From the NCBI GenBank assembly GCA_018806985.1, contig JADANN010000317.1:1-64000 (forward strand): DNA of 64,000 nucleotides, given 5' to 3'. The position numbers were made by a program, and so were the translations under genes. The notes under the pieces were generated by a model. It was not told the DNA's origin, searched no databases, and was given only the letters and a program-made list of their open reading frames with translations. The DNA is from Angiostrongylus vasorum. Taxonomy: Eukaryota > Nematoda > Chromadorea > Rhabditida > Metastrongylidae. Below are positions 43,370 through 55,059 of this stretch, one piece after another; position 1 is the stretch's first letter, and every line of letters begins with the position of its first letter.

Positions 43370-46300
43370 TGGGAAAAGAAAATTCTTTCGAATCCGTAAT
43401 ATTCATTCTGGTCGGCTTTGGCATTGAGGACTCTGCTATCCCAAGCACACAGTAGTCGGCAAATGAGGTGCAACGTATGCCAAGTGATGAACGAGAACGA
43501 CGTGGGAGGGCGATGGCTTAATTCACCGAATGCGCTGATTTCTCAACAGCTACAGTTCAAACTGAGTCTCGGCCATGTGATTTTTATTGCAGTGACATTA
43601 AATTTTGACTTTTCACAATGAGAAAATGCAGAATCGACAAAACGGCATCGTTAAAAATGCACTTTTTGGGAAGAACTCTATCCATCGGTTTATCGAAAGA
43701 CAAAAAAGGAAACACTACTTTCCTCAAGCAGCACTCGATCGGCAAACACCAGAAGAGCCAAAATCGCATTCATTTAGCCACTATCGTTTTTATTTTGAAC
43801 TCACTGCGGTAATGAGATTCCCGCCTTTGCTGCAAGCGGGCTCTGTGTCCCTAGGAAGGTGAATTGCAGAATTTCCTAGATGACTAGTGAATCGCGTGCT
43901 GAAAAAACAACTGCATAAGGGCATAAAAAGTTCTCATTTTGTGCTAATATCTTGCACTATGGTGAAACAGACGGTCGACTGAAGCGAAAAAGGACACTGT
44001 CGCAGCAACAATGAGCTTGCGCTTTCCATGGCACCTTTTTAAACTTTCCAGACTTCCAATAAAGACAAGTGTTTATGGAGCGCGGTTTGAGTCTCCGCGT
44101 ACTTCCTTCGTGTGAGGGAATGCAAATATTGTTGTTGAGCAGTTTTAACGAGAGGCAGTGGCCATTTCATCTGGTGAGTTATTGCATCCCATCAATGGTT
44201 TTTTTGAATAGGGAATGTTTAGTCAACGACCACTTACGAAACGCTAGACATTCTCGCAGGCTTTTCTGAGTCTTTTTTCTGTTCATTTAGTGTTGATGTG
44301 CACAGCATATGTTGGAGTTCTAGATTAACACGTATTTGAGAGAAGTGTTGCAAAAAGCAGCAAGTCAATCTCCATTTTTGGTTTAAATTCCGCCCACCCC
44401 ATTGAATGTTCATATGTCTCTTCGTGATTAGCAACGAACTGCTTCAAAAGTTGTCTACCTAACGACTGCTTGACTGAGAATTTTATTAAAAAACTTCTCT
44501 CGATGACGTACAGAAAACGTCTAGGAATTCTCTGTAGGAAGTTCCCGCTATCAAGCGAGCAGCGTTTAAGACGACAAATGTGAAGCTCTCACTCAATTCC
44601 AACATGTAGTCAGCACTATTCATAACGTATTTCTGTCAAAGTTTCTCGTTTTCGCATGTAGAAAATCGAAAACATTGTCGGCCGTTTTATGATGTTTTCA
44701 TGAAAGATGAAGGAAGCTGAATAAGCACTTTCGTACTGTTTCGACGAATTTCCGAGCTATCATTAGTATCGTCGCAAAATATTCCTTGTATTTTTGATGC
44801 GCTACCGTAATAAGAAAGCCCGCTTTCGTATAAAAAATTCCGTCACACCAAATCTTCCCGTGTGTCGCAGTGGGAAGTGGTGGACTGTAATAGATGCACA
44901 GACATCGGTTCAGTTAAGTCTGCAGGGCTCTGGAAGCTTTCAGTTCCTCTACGGCCCGCAAATAGTGCGTCCCACCAGCCACTGTGAGTTATTTATAGGT
45001 CATGCACGCATCAGTCACCTCTTACAATTCTTGATAAAGTCGAGTGAATGTCGAATCTCATATGGATTAACCAACACAAGATTTTTTGCCTTTTTCTATA
45101 ACGAAATTTCCACCCCAGCAGTGAAAGTGTTTTGTATCGTTACTGGCAGAAATCGTGAAATTTTGAAAAGCATCCACAAGACCCTTTAGTCCTCTATCTA
45201 TTATAAGGTCATGACAATCATTTCCGACATTTTCGTCGTCGATATCGAAATTTTGGTTCTTTCCGAAAAAGAAGGTGTTTATGGCTCATTCGCATCGACC
45301 TACTGCTAAGGTTTCACGTCAATTCTGGTGAAGTGGTAAAAGAAATCATCTTTATACAAAGAAAATATCAGATGCTTCATAGCCGTTTCATTAGAAATAT
45401 TGAGTGGACCGTTGGAAGCGAGATCATGAATGAGTTGCTGCGATGTACTTTATGAAGGGTGAGAAACTCCTTCTGTAGTTAGGTTTAGCCAGGAAAAATA
45501 ATCATTGAGAGATAGACATCGTTTTCTACCCATCTACAATGCCAAATCCCTCTTCATGATTCTTCCGACGAAAGAGCAGGTGAGGCAACGTTAGTGTATT
45601 AAATAACAGTGAGAATGGTGACAGCGGAGGGTTGTTGGGGAAGATCGGTTGGTGCTGCGAAAATACGATGTTGTTGAGTGATGTCGACACTGTTGAAGAT
45701 AGATAGATGTGGAACAAAGGACGTGGTTTGACGATGAACCAAGTCAAAAGTTTACATCCTTTCCAAAGAACCTTTAAGTCAATCTGCGAAATGTTGATGA
45801 GTGGCGCTTGATCAATCTTTTTTCTTCTTTGGTCGTAGATCACCATCAGATGTACACGTTCATCATAGGACGCATACGACTTCAGCTGTTAAACACCTCC
45901 GCTTCCGACACTTCACCACACATTTACCATCACTCCTCCATCCACAGTTCAAATTGGTACCTGACCTGCCTAAGAGGAAAGAAACATTGCCTTTACACAT
46001 CAGTAGTTTTTTATATGAATTTGCTAAGAACGCGTTGTATACTACACGATGCATCGAATACGATGCAGGCCATGGGTTTGTAATGAAAAGAATTTTCTCA
46101 ATGCTCCGTCTGAGTCTCCTCACCTCTCCTTAGTGCATAGAGAAAATAAAACTGGTTATTGAGCAGTTTCATATGGTAGGGTAGGGCGGAGTTGTATTTG
46201 ACTAGTAAATCAGTCCCATCTATTGATGTTTTTCAGAAATGTTTCCGGATGAACCACATACGAAATGCGAGAAGATGTCGCACATTTTAGTCGATTCCAG

Positions 46301-46660
46301 TTGTTAATATTTTATTTCATGCTTGAGGGGGTTTTGCTACTGTTGAGAGGCATTGGAAAATATGTGCTTGATAGAATAATCATGTCCACTCCTAGTTCAA
46401 ACCTCTCCCGCATCAACGATGTTTATCAGTTTTCAAGATTTATGACGGTGGGTGAGAGTGAAAGTCGTTCGGCACTTCACAAAGTTTCTGCCTAGTAGAC
46501 GATTATTTGTCTGTGACGTTTTCTAACACCTTCATAGGATGACTTCTGAGAAGGAGAATTAGAAAGATTTTGTGGGATATTTTCGTCAGCACGCGAACTG
46601 CGTTATGGTAGAGCTCAAACTATGTGAAGCTTCCATCGAATTCCAATGTTACGGCAATTC
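43370..46660 (+). repeat. Large dispersed unit 'LR', left half, copy 2
   Basis: Diverged copy of 20930-24260 in the same order and strand (for example GAGTCTCCGCGTACTTCCTT at 44088 and TCAAATTGGTACCTGACCTG at 45948). It stops matching near 46660, so the right half is missing. The first ~185 bases are the right member of the direct repeat flanking the P9-P11 cluster. Confidence 0.75.
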
Positions 46661-48149
46661 ATTAAAACACCGAAAATGTACCCAATTCGTTGGAAAGCTC
46701 TACCTCACAATACAGTTTTCCTATTCAGTATATGAATTATGTGACACAATTGAGATCACCTGAAAACGCCTTCGTATTTTCACTCATTCCGCCACCCATC
46801 TCTTATAGATCGCTTCTCTTTGTCTTCACCCAAAATTTTTTCCTTTTTGGAATGAAACCCGCCACCGAAAGCTCAGATGAACGCAAAGGAGGTGAAATGT
46901 TAGCCAAGTAAGGTATGTAAAGTAACCTCGCCTTAGTTTAACAATGAACGAATAGACATTCACTTGCCTTGTTGTTCTTGTAAACCGACATTTAGGAAGC
47001 GAATAACACAGAGATAGTGAAGTCGATCCTCACGAGCACGGTGCCAGCTCCATCTCACTCCGGGTTCACCGAGCCTCTTATCACTCCAGAATCCAGAAAT
47101 TGGTATCGGACTTATCTGATGTTCACTTTCTTTAATCAAAATGGAAACGCTGTGCCACTGTTATATCAGGATTTCTGGGCTAATCGACTCGACCAGCATT
47201 CTACGTTGAAGACGAAAGGAAAATCCTGAAGCAGTAACCAAAGCCACACGTAAAATGGAAGATCTCCCTGAATGACGAATAACGAATCGAATGCGAAGAA
47301 TACTGGAATTCGCACTGTAGATGCGAAATTTGGGTGATGTAAAAAGCCGACCTTCACTCAACTACGGCATGAATTGCCAGTATCCTTTCGGGTTGCTCAC
47401 CCTACACAAGGTTCATGCAGAACCTTCATGTGAATTAAGGAAAAGCAATCTATTCATTTGCAGAATAAAAAGTTTTTCCTGGCTAATGTTTTCTATTTTA
47501 ACGTCTTAATTCCAACTTTTTATTAAACATATCCAACTTATTTGGAGAGCTCCGGCGTTCCTGGGATTTCGCCACAACTTTTTGCATTTCCTTCATACAT
47601 CGCCATAGATAGTCTTTAATTCCAACGCTGCGATTCTATACTGTAGTTATATTTGCTAAGCATTCGATGACTAAAAACAAGTGTCTACTCTATTCTAGTT
47701 ACCTTTTGCATACTTTATTACTGTTTCTAGCATTATCCTTACCAATGCGTGAAAGATGCCCATGTGCTGAAAATAGACCACCTTGTACGACAAAACACAC
47801 ACCGAAGGCACGAATGGAAACTACACAGGGAAAGATAGCACTTGCAAAAGCGGACTATGGGAATAGTAAACTAAGCAAGGAACATTGTCAATTCCTAAGC
47901 TAAAAGAATCGATTACGAATATTCCACTCCAAAATTTGCATGAATAAGAGTAGCAGATTCAGATCTTGTATGTATGAAACTAAAAACAGTCTTAGTAGCT
48001 TTCTATTCGATTATTGGGACATATGCAACGATGCAATATACAGGGAATGAAAAAAAAACCCACAGAAAGTTTTAAACGGAATATCAGTTAGGATACCCGA
48101 AGAAACAAGAGCTCACGATTCTGAGAACACTGAAGTCTTGTAACAGTTT
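46661..48149. other. Unassigned stretch with two weak open frames
   Basis: Unique within the window. The plus-strand frame 47017-47229 (PAPSHSGFTEPLITPESRNW, FWANRLDQHSTLKTKGKS) and the frame 47667-47903 (hydrophobic start SSYLLHTLLLFLALSLPMRE followed by RCPCAENRPPC) look mildly protein-like. Neither has a conserved partner or a convincing splice context. The second could be a small secreted peptide exon; I would not rely on it. Confidence 0.35.
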
Positions 48150-50605
48150 CCCAGGATCGACTTTCTATTAACCTCTGCATAGGAATATGAATGCGTCGTT
48201 TCTTTGTTCAGCAATCGCGAGGTTGTTATACAGCATACGTTTACTTCCATAGAAAACGCAATACAATACAACAGTAGCTGACATTTCGGCAGTATCGCCT
48301 TCTTCAGAGCCTGGAAGGGTATTCTGATATACAACTTAGTAGGCCAAACGCTTCAATAACACTTACAAAAAGACGAAAAACTTCATGGCAATTACATGGT
48401 CAACAGCTTCTCGAAAAACCTACCGCTTTCACGCGACTTCCAATGAGGAAGATTAGAACAGCTGATTATAGTCGCATATGGTTCGATGACTGCACCACTC
48501 CCCATCAGAAATTGATGCGAAGATACGGCGCCAGGTCGCGCGTGACCTCCAGGCTTTCCTCCTTGCTATTCATCATAGGGTTCCTGGCATCTGTCCAAAA
48601 AGCCTCAAACAGTTTGCATGTTGGTGTTCTAGTCTCCTGTACGAGGATATTGAATTTTACATCGAAATCGTCTCCGTTATGCTTTTGTGTTCAATGCGTG
48701 CCTAGTGGGGTGTTTTACTTTGCTATTCGTTTGCCATTTAGGTGTTCTTTTATACGGATACGCGGATACGCAAGTGTCTGCTTATTACGCTAATATATTT
48801 ATCCCCGCAGTTAATACGAGAAACTTGGCATATCGTACCTGAACTCATGCAATCAACGTCCCTGCCGTAAAAGCAAATTACGCAACTTGATGTTTCACAT
48901 AGACGGTCATACATGCGCTTACGACCTATACGAACTAACTGACGCTATCGATTCCTCTAGACCTGCTATTTCTTAGGCATCGTTTTGTAGCTTCGCTTAC
49001 TTCATCGCTAATAAAGGGCAACATAAACGGGACTTTCTTTTGGCCAAGTGTTTTGTTTTGGCACGCTCACTCTCCTTCTAAACTTATCTCGTGCGGTTAG
49101 TATTTCGCAGCCATTGGAGACGGTTATTTGTCAATCCAAGTCGCGCGATTCTTTCCTTTAGCTCTTGGTTGTGCACACAGAGGTGGCTGTTAGAAACATG
49201 TTTCTCACAAGCACCCTCTTTGTTTGTGAAGGGTGGGAAGAGAGGAAATGAACCAGAATGTTTTCTGTTACTTGGTTTTCGGTACCACTTTGTCGTGTAA
49301 CCGCTACTTGATAAGTTGATCTGAACGTTAAGAAATAGAAGCCAGATCCCTTTCGGTTTCTCCCGGATGAATTTAATATACTTAGACTGCTCATTCAATA
49401 ATTCAAAGCATTTGTCCAAGCACAGAAGATGACGAAACAACCATCTATATATTTGCAGTAGAGTAGCGGTGGGAGATCGATAACCGTGCTTTTATTTTAG
49501 ACATGAACGCAATGGCCAGAGTAAGTGCCAACCGCTGTCCCCATTTCCATTGCTCTAGTTTGCGCGCTATAGTTCCCAGACAATCTGATAAATCGAGCAG
49601 TTTAGGCAGTCCTTTAGGAGAGCCATAAGCTGCTGAATAGAAAAGGGCATGCATATGCATTCCTCCTTCATATTACACAAGAAGTTCATCGATGGCTTGC
49701 ATTGCCGCGTCATTCGATACGTTGGTGTGCACCGCGAAAACGACGAAGGACTCCATCACGTACGCGTTGTTAGGGAGATGGGTTACGTAGACGTGCTAGG
49801 AACATTTGAGTATTCCTGAGGTTGGGTGGAATGTAGTTATGCGTCTGGGTAAGTATTTCGGCCGGGCTAGAAACCATGTTATTCGTGGGTGTAACCGTGA
49901 AGGATAGTGGATTGGTAGACCCCGAGATCATCAGCTGATACTAAGGCACGTGTTTTAATAATAAATAGAAAATGGAACATGTTGGTCGATCTATTTTATA
50001 AAACGAAATAACGGATGATTTTAAGCCCAACGTTTTTGCTGCTGTGATCCATTCATTGTTAAGTTTTCGGTATTGTCTTTTGTATTCCCTTTCAGACGAT
50101 GGGCGAAGAAGAGTACCATCACTAAGATGTTCCTCCATTATCTTAACATCTAACTGCTGAGGAATAACTACGAACTCTCCCCCTTTATCACTAACTGATG
50201 GTCCAATAATTTTCGAATTTATCAATTCTCTAATTTCTGGCATACCACAATTTTGTGCGGCTGTGAGGCTGGAGATATACTTTCAATCGCGATAATGGAC
50301 AAGGATTTTGAGAACAGCCTCCGAAAATATGCCAAACTTTGTATCAATTTCGACATTGGGGTCCTGCTGTCTGAAGAACACTCCGGGTAATGGAGATGGT
50401 GCCAATGCCGTCGCCTCTTGATTTTCATGTCTATGTGATGTTCCTTGTTTGGCCTGATAGCGAAGTCGATCTAGAAGCTCATAGAGGTTGCATGCTGTCC
50501 TACGCAAAGTTATTTGAGAAACGGGCTGTGATGGTGCCAAACTTAGGGCATAGTTCTATTATCGAGAGCGCGTTCTCAGGTAAGCTCATGCCCCCAAAGT
50601 ACGGT
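48150..50605 (-). mobile_element. Penelope-like element P12, nearly full length
   Basis: Minus strand. From the 5' side: LPENALSIIELCPKFGT (50598-50545), LRRTACNLYELLDRLRYQAK, IRELINSKIIGPSVSDKGGE, FVVIPQQLDVKIMEEHLSDG, LNNEWITAAKTLGLKSSVIS, then a worn RT with the box YCKYIDGCFVIF (about 49454-49425, second Asp to Gly), NEQSKYIKFIREKPKG, and a decayed Cys/GIY-YIG part (about 49000-48500). The 3' end has a hammerhead motif (48276-48311) and terminus near 48150. Many stops and shifts. Confidence 0.85.
48276..48311 (-). ncRNA. Hammerhead ribozyme motif, PLE P12
   Basis: GGCT, CTGAAGA, A, stem II GGCG-ATAC-TGCC, GAAAT, GTC, AGCT. Core residues intact; stem III differs (ATGT rather than ACGT). 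Confidence 0.65.
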
Positions 50606-50869
50606 CACCCTAAATATTCTTGCTGCATTATCAACTCTATTTTGAACATAATCAGAAACGTAAAGAGTTTGTTTGCGGTTGTTCATTAAAGCTGAAACAT
50701 GTGAATTACTCGAAAAGTTTTCGAACTTTCGGTGCATGGTTTTTTAGCATTACACCTCATAGAATCATGTATCAATGTGGACCCACCAACAATTTTCGTC
50801 CAAGGCGATCCTCTAAATACAAAGCGCGAAAATGTACCGTCGTCGCATACTTCCTCATTCTGGCAAGCA
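50606..50869. other. Spacer between head-to-head PLEs P12 and P13
   Basis: Contains no recognisable PLE protein text; it may be the 5' region of P12 or host flank. Confidence 0.4.
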
Positions 50870-51640
50870 CATCGATCTTTCTACCGCCTGTATGACCGTC
50901 TATGTGGAACAACAAATTGCGTAAATTGCCCTTACGGCAGAAACGGTGATTGCGTGAATTTAGGTACCATGTACCTGATCTCTCGTCATAAATGCGGAGA
51001 TGAATATATTGGCGAAACAGGGAGACCCTTGTGTATCCGTAGAAAAGAACACCTAGATGGCAAATGAAAAGCAGGACAAAGTACCCCACTAGGCACGCAT
51101 AGGATACAAAAGCATAGCGGAGACGATTTCCATGTAAAAGTGACTACCCTCGCATAGGATGCCAGTACACCAACGAGCAAACTTCTCGAGGCTTTTTGGA
51201 TAAATGCCAAAAATTCTACAATGAAATGGGTGGAATGCCCAGAAGTCACACCTGACCTGGCCCCGTATCTCCGCATCAATTTCTAATGTGGAGTGGTGCA
51301 GTCGTCATCCATACGCGACTATAATCAGTTGTTCTAATCTCCCTTTATTGGAAGTCACATGAAAAGCGATGAGTTTCTCGTGAAACTGTTGACCATGTAT
51401 GTTCCATAGAGATTTTCCTCTTTCTGTATCTGTTATTGAAGCGTTTAGGGATAGCAAATTGCGCATCAATATACCCTTGCGCGCTTTGAAGAAGGCGATG
51501 CTGCCGAAACGTCAGCCACCGTTTTATTGTGTTGTGTGTTTTTTATGCAAGTAAATGTATAGTATGTAACAACTTGGAGACTGATGAACAAGAAAACGAC
51601 GCATTCAGAATACTGAAATCTGCCTACGAAAACACTAAAG
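50870..51640 (+). mobile_element. PLE fragment P13 (Cys segment, GIY-YIG and 3' end)
   Basis: Plus strand. One open frame reads YRLYDRLCGTTNCVNCPYGR, NGDCVNLGTMYLISRHKCGD and EYIGETGRPLCIRRKEHLDG (50884-51064), the cleanest GIY-YIG module in the window: YLI followed by YIGET, then the conserved Arg and the KEHL helix. After a stop the tail continues (TPLGTHRIQKHSGDDFHVKV in part). A hammerhead motif lies at 51481-51517 and the element ends near 51640. The RT is missing. Confidence 0.85.
51481..51517 (+). ncRNA. Hammerhead motif with one core change, PLE P13
   Basis: TTGAAGA in place of CTGAAGA, stem II GGCG-ATGC-TGCC, GAAAC, GTC, AGCC. The 5' stem I arm (GCGCT) pairs poorly. Confidence 0.5.
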
Positions 51641-52839
51641 CTCACCCTTAAGACATTTCGCTAGCAGACTAGCGCCATCCATCGTCATTTCTGGGCCGTA
51701 GCGAGTTGGAAATGCTTCCACTGACCCAATTGAATGGCTACGTCGTTGCCTTGTCGAAACAGATCACACAAACGACCGCCACCATCTCCGGCCCTACTAC
51801 ATAACACTGTTGACTTATAACAACATTTCTACTACTAAAAGCTGGATCTCCCTTGATAATTGGTACATCTTGTCAGGAATGCTCTTCATTTTCACTCCAT
51901 GAGCCGTATGCGTTGACAATTAAAATCGCTTTTTGAACAGTTTAATGACCTATCTTTGCTAGTCGCATATACTTAAAGTATCAACATAATTTTTTTCAAC
52001 GACTTTCGCTGACGCTTCCTAAAGCCTAAAAAAGTTATTATAGTATTACCATCATTCGTCAACAGTCCACCGTAAGACATTACGTAGGGCCGAATATGCA
52101 ATCAGTTCATTCTAGGAAACTCGGTGAAGTCGAATTGATGGTGCATTCCTCGGGGATTAGATGAACGCCAAACGCTTTACCTTGCTATTCTTTATCGACC
52201 TGTGACTCAGCTGCATGGTAGAACTGTAAAACTGAGTCAGACTGGTTGGAACAGAGACCTCGATGGACTGGTAAGTCTGTGGCTTCTTTGAAAAATCTGA
52301 TCGGAATGTAGTTTTTTTTTAGTTGGCGTTTCCTGCATGTTCCATGTTTCAAATAGTTTATTGTGTTTTCTGTTCTTCCTAACTTCACGGAAGATACAGT
52401 CTTCACATTCAGAAATTCATTTACATCGGTTTCCTTTCCGACAGACTATGATTTTTCTCACGGAATGGACACAGTGTTCGCTTATACAATTCCGTCGTTC
52501 CTTATTTCTTGTTCAATTTTTGAGAAGCCTCTCTGCTCCAAACTTCCTTTCTCAAAATGATATTCGTGTAATCAGTAAGAATTGTTTTCCATGAACCGTG
52601 CAATGTTAAAAATACGCGACCAGCCTCGATCTCAAAGAAAACATAATCAATGGAAGAAACAATGCGCGTTTTCAGACAGATTAGGGTTTGCGCAATGAAT
52701 TTCCCAGTGAGGTTATAAAGTAGTATTCAACGCACAAAGCAGGACAACAATACTACTTACAACGACTACTGTACGGATTGAAAAGTGAATTCGACGAGCC
52801 GTTAGCCATTCAATCCCAAGACACAAGGAAACGATCTAG
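51641..52839. other. Unassigned stretch
   Basis: No repeat shared within the window and no convincing coding sequence. Plus-strand frames at 52337-52594 overlap each other and lack any sign of selection. Confidence 0.4.
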
Positions 52840-53930
52840 TGTCATCTCAAGGACACTTGGCCATTGACGAAAATAAAGTTGGTCCTTTGTGCAGGAGTTG
52901 CTGAAAATCGATCTTTCGAGGAAAAAACTCTTGCAACATTTTTCATAAATTTTAGCACGTTCCAAAAGCAGGTAACAATTAAACCGCATGTTATTAGCTC
53001 TGCACAGCAGAAAGGATTCGATGCCACACTGATAAATTAGACAATATACAGTATCCCGTCATTGCCGATGTCCTGTCAAAATATTCAAATAGCACGATAG
53101 AACGGAGAGATTAGTATTAGAGCCATTAATGACATAAAAAACCGCAATTATATAAAAAAAGCATTTCACATGGAACTCGTAAAATCGTATACTCGTTATA
53201 CGGTAGAAAAAAACTTGACATACACGATGTTGTAAATACAAATCGATTAATTCCTTGTACACTCTATTATACCCATAACACATTAAAAATGCCAAAACCA
53301 TGGGTGCCATCGTGGGTCCATTTGTGAGAGGTTTTCATGGTTGTGCGTCTTTCTCTATGGCGCAATGAACTTCCTCTTGTAATGCGGCTGCACCTTGTGT
53401 CCTAACAGAGAACAGTTTAGACACAGAAATAACAGTGGATGTCGAAAATAAGATATCTCAAAAGAAATCATGGAAAATAAGCCGGGACTCACTTGTTGTC
53501 TCAGCGACCATATGCAAGATGAATTTGTTAACTTCAATACTGGCGCTTACATGAAATTTCTTCCAAAGAATATGCAGGATCGACACCTACAAATTGAGTT
53601 TCGACCCACCCGGTCATTGTTGACCATTAGTAACTACTTCGTCCAAGAACACCGGTCGAAGTAGTAAGTGTTGATCAAGACAGTGTACAACAGACGCAAC
53701 AGACCACAATAGTCCTGAAAGTAAATCGAGAATCACAGTTAATACAACATAAAAGATATGGTGAGAGAACAGAGTTCACGTAGCGGAGCATTCTCAATAA
53801 AATGCAATATCACACTATTGTTCCATTAACAAACTGAGGAGATAAGCGGTAGTGTATCGCAAGAAAATATATTTGCAAAGATAAGCCAATATAATCCAAT
53901 AGCTGTTCGCCTGCTGATAACTACTAGCTA
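52840..53930 (-). repeat. Duplicated unit 'IDU', minus copy
   Basis: Inverted partner of 31070-32240, with the candidate exon region at about 53690-53600 broken by a stop. Further blocks match at 53419-53260 (CACAAGGTGCAGCCGCATTA and CAACCATGAAAACCTCTCAC on the minus strand) and near 52900 (AAAATCGATCTTTCGAGG). Copies are clearly diverged, so the duplication is not recent. Confidence 0.7.
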
Positions 53931-53989
53931 AGGGAAAAAGGAGGTTGCAACAGGTTCACAAACAGTGATCAAAATCGTGGGTAACCGCT

Positions 53990-54210
53990 CCATTCCACTG
54001 CTTCATTTGCTCCTTAACACTCTGGAGACGAACAGATGTCAAAATAAAGTAGACGGGGCGCTACGGTATAACACCTGTAGGTCTCATTTTCGTTCCGGTA
54101 CTTCATTTTTGATATACGGGAGTTTTCTCCTACACTTTTTGTAATCGACCGATGTATTACCCAAGACATGCTATGGCGGGCGTCGTCCGTGGGAAGCATG
54201 TATTCTTATT
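53990..54210 (-). repeat. Conserved ~220-bp block with open frame, copy 1
   Basis: Matches 63538-63775 in the same orientation. The minus strand reads YRNENETYRCYTVAPRLLYF (about 54105-54046), against YRSENYTYRCHTGHSLYF in the other copy. Similarity of the encoded peptide suggests it was coding, possibly a Cys/His zinc-binding segment of an old transposon or host protein. The reading frame shifts upstream of this segment. Confidence 0.5.
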
Positions 54211-54214
54211 ACCT

Positions 54215-54600
54215 ACGTACTTCGATACTTCGATGGCCCGCCTTCGCTGGTTGTGCGGGCCCCAGCATAATCTCCATTTTTTGGAGCTTTGATGGCTTAT
54301 TAACTGTTGCGGTTCCCTGGAGTCACGACGGCAGCCCTAGCCCAAGCCTTCTCCAGGTCGTCACCACCGTGGGCAGTCACCGCCCTTGTGAATCAAAGAG
54401 ATTTGCCACGATGCGGACAGTTGGATACCAGGACGGTGGTGGATTATGGTGTCGGTTTACTCTTACCAGGGCTTGCTGACGGAAATTCCAGACTTTTTCT
54501 TGGCATGCAAGGGTCCCTGTTGGGAGGGATGAATCCTCCCGCTGTATATCGCAGTTCAACACACAGGAACACTTTGAAGCCACGATGAGGTGGTAAGCCT
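54215..54600 (+). repeat. Rep380 copy g
   Basis: Plus orientation: TTCGATACTTCGATGGCCCG to ACGATGAGGTGGTAAGCCTT. Adjacent to the 220-bp block, as copy i is at 63.5 kb, though on the other side. Confidence 0.75.
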
Positions 54601-55059
54601 TTGGGTGGTACCTCGAATAACGCACCGAAATTTACTTTCGCGGAACAGATTTTACGAACCTTCTTGTTCTATCACCTATGACACTTTATTATCAAAGACA
54701 TTATGGACAAAAGGAATTACAAGGAGAACAAGAATTCCTGATGCTCCCGTGGCAGTGGTATTGTATGAGGGTCTTATAAGGTCTGTGAAGTATTCCCTTG
54801 ACAACAGTCTTGCACAGTGTGATCTCAACAATATGAAACTTAGCAACTCCCTCAATGAAAATCGAAGAAGGCCTAAATAACAGTCCAGTGACATGACGGA
54901 AGGTAATCTCGGATGACTTAGTAAGCTAGCGACCAATCTATTTCATGCAACACGATACAATAGTAACGCATCCGTTTGAGTCAGCAATAGTTCGAGAAGA
55001 CGACAAAGATTATATTCCCGACCAACATACCAAAAAACATTGCAGTTCCCAGTGAAAAG
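54601..55059. other. Unassigned stretch
   Basis: No support for any gene or repeat. Confidence 0.4.

Noticed and set aside
45863..46123. Cys-rich minus-strand peptide (CGWRSDGKCVVKC)
   Set aside because: The matching frame in the 23.5-kb copy contains a stop and a different Cys pattern, so conservation does not support coding.
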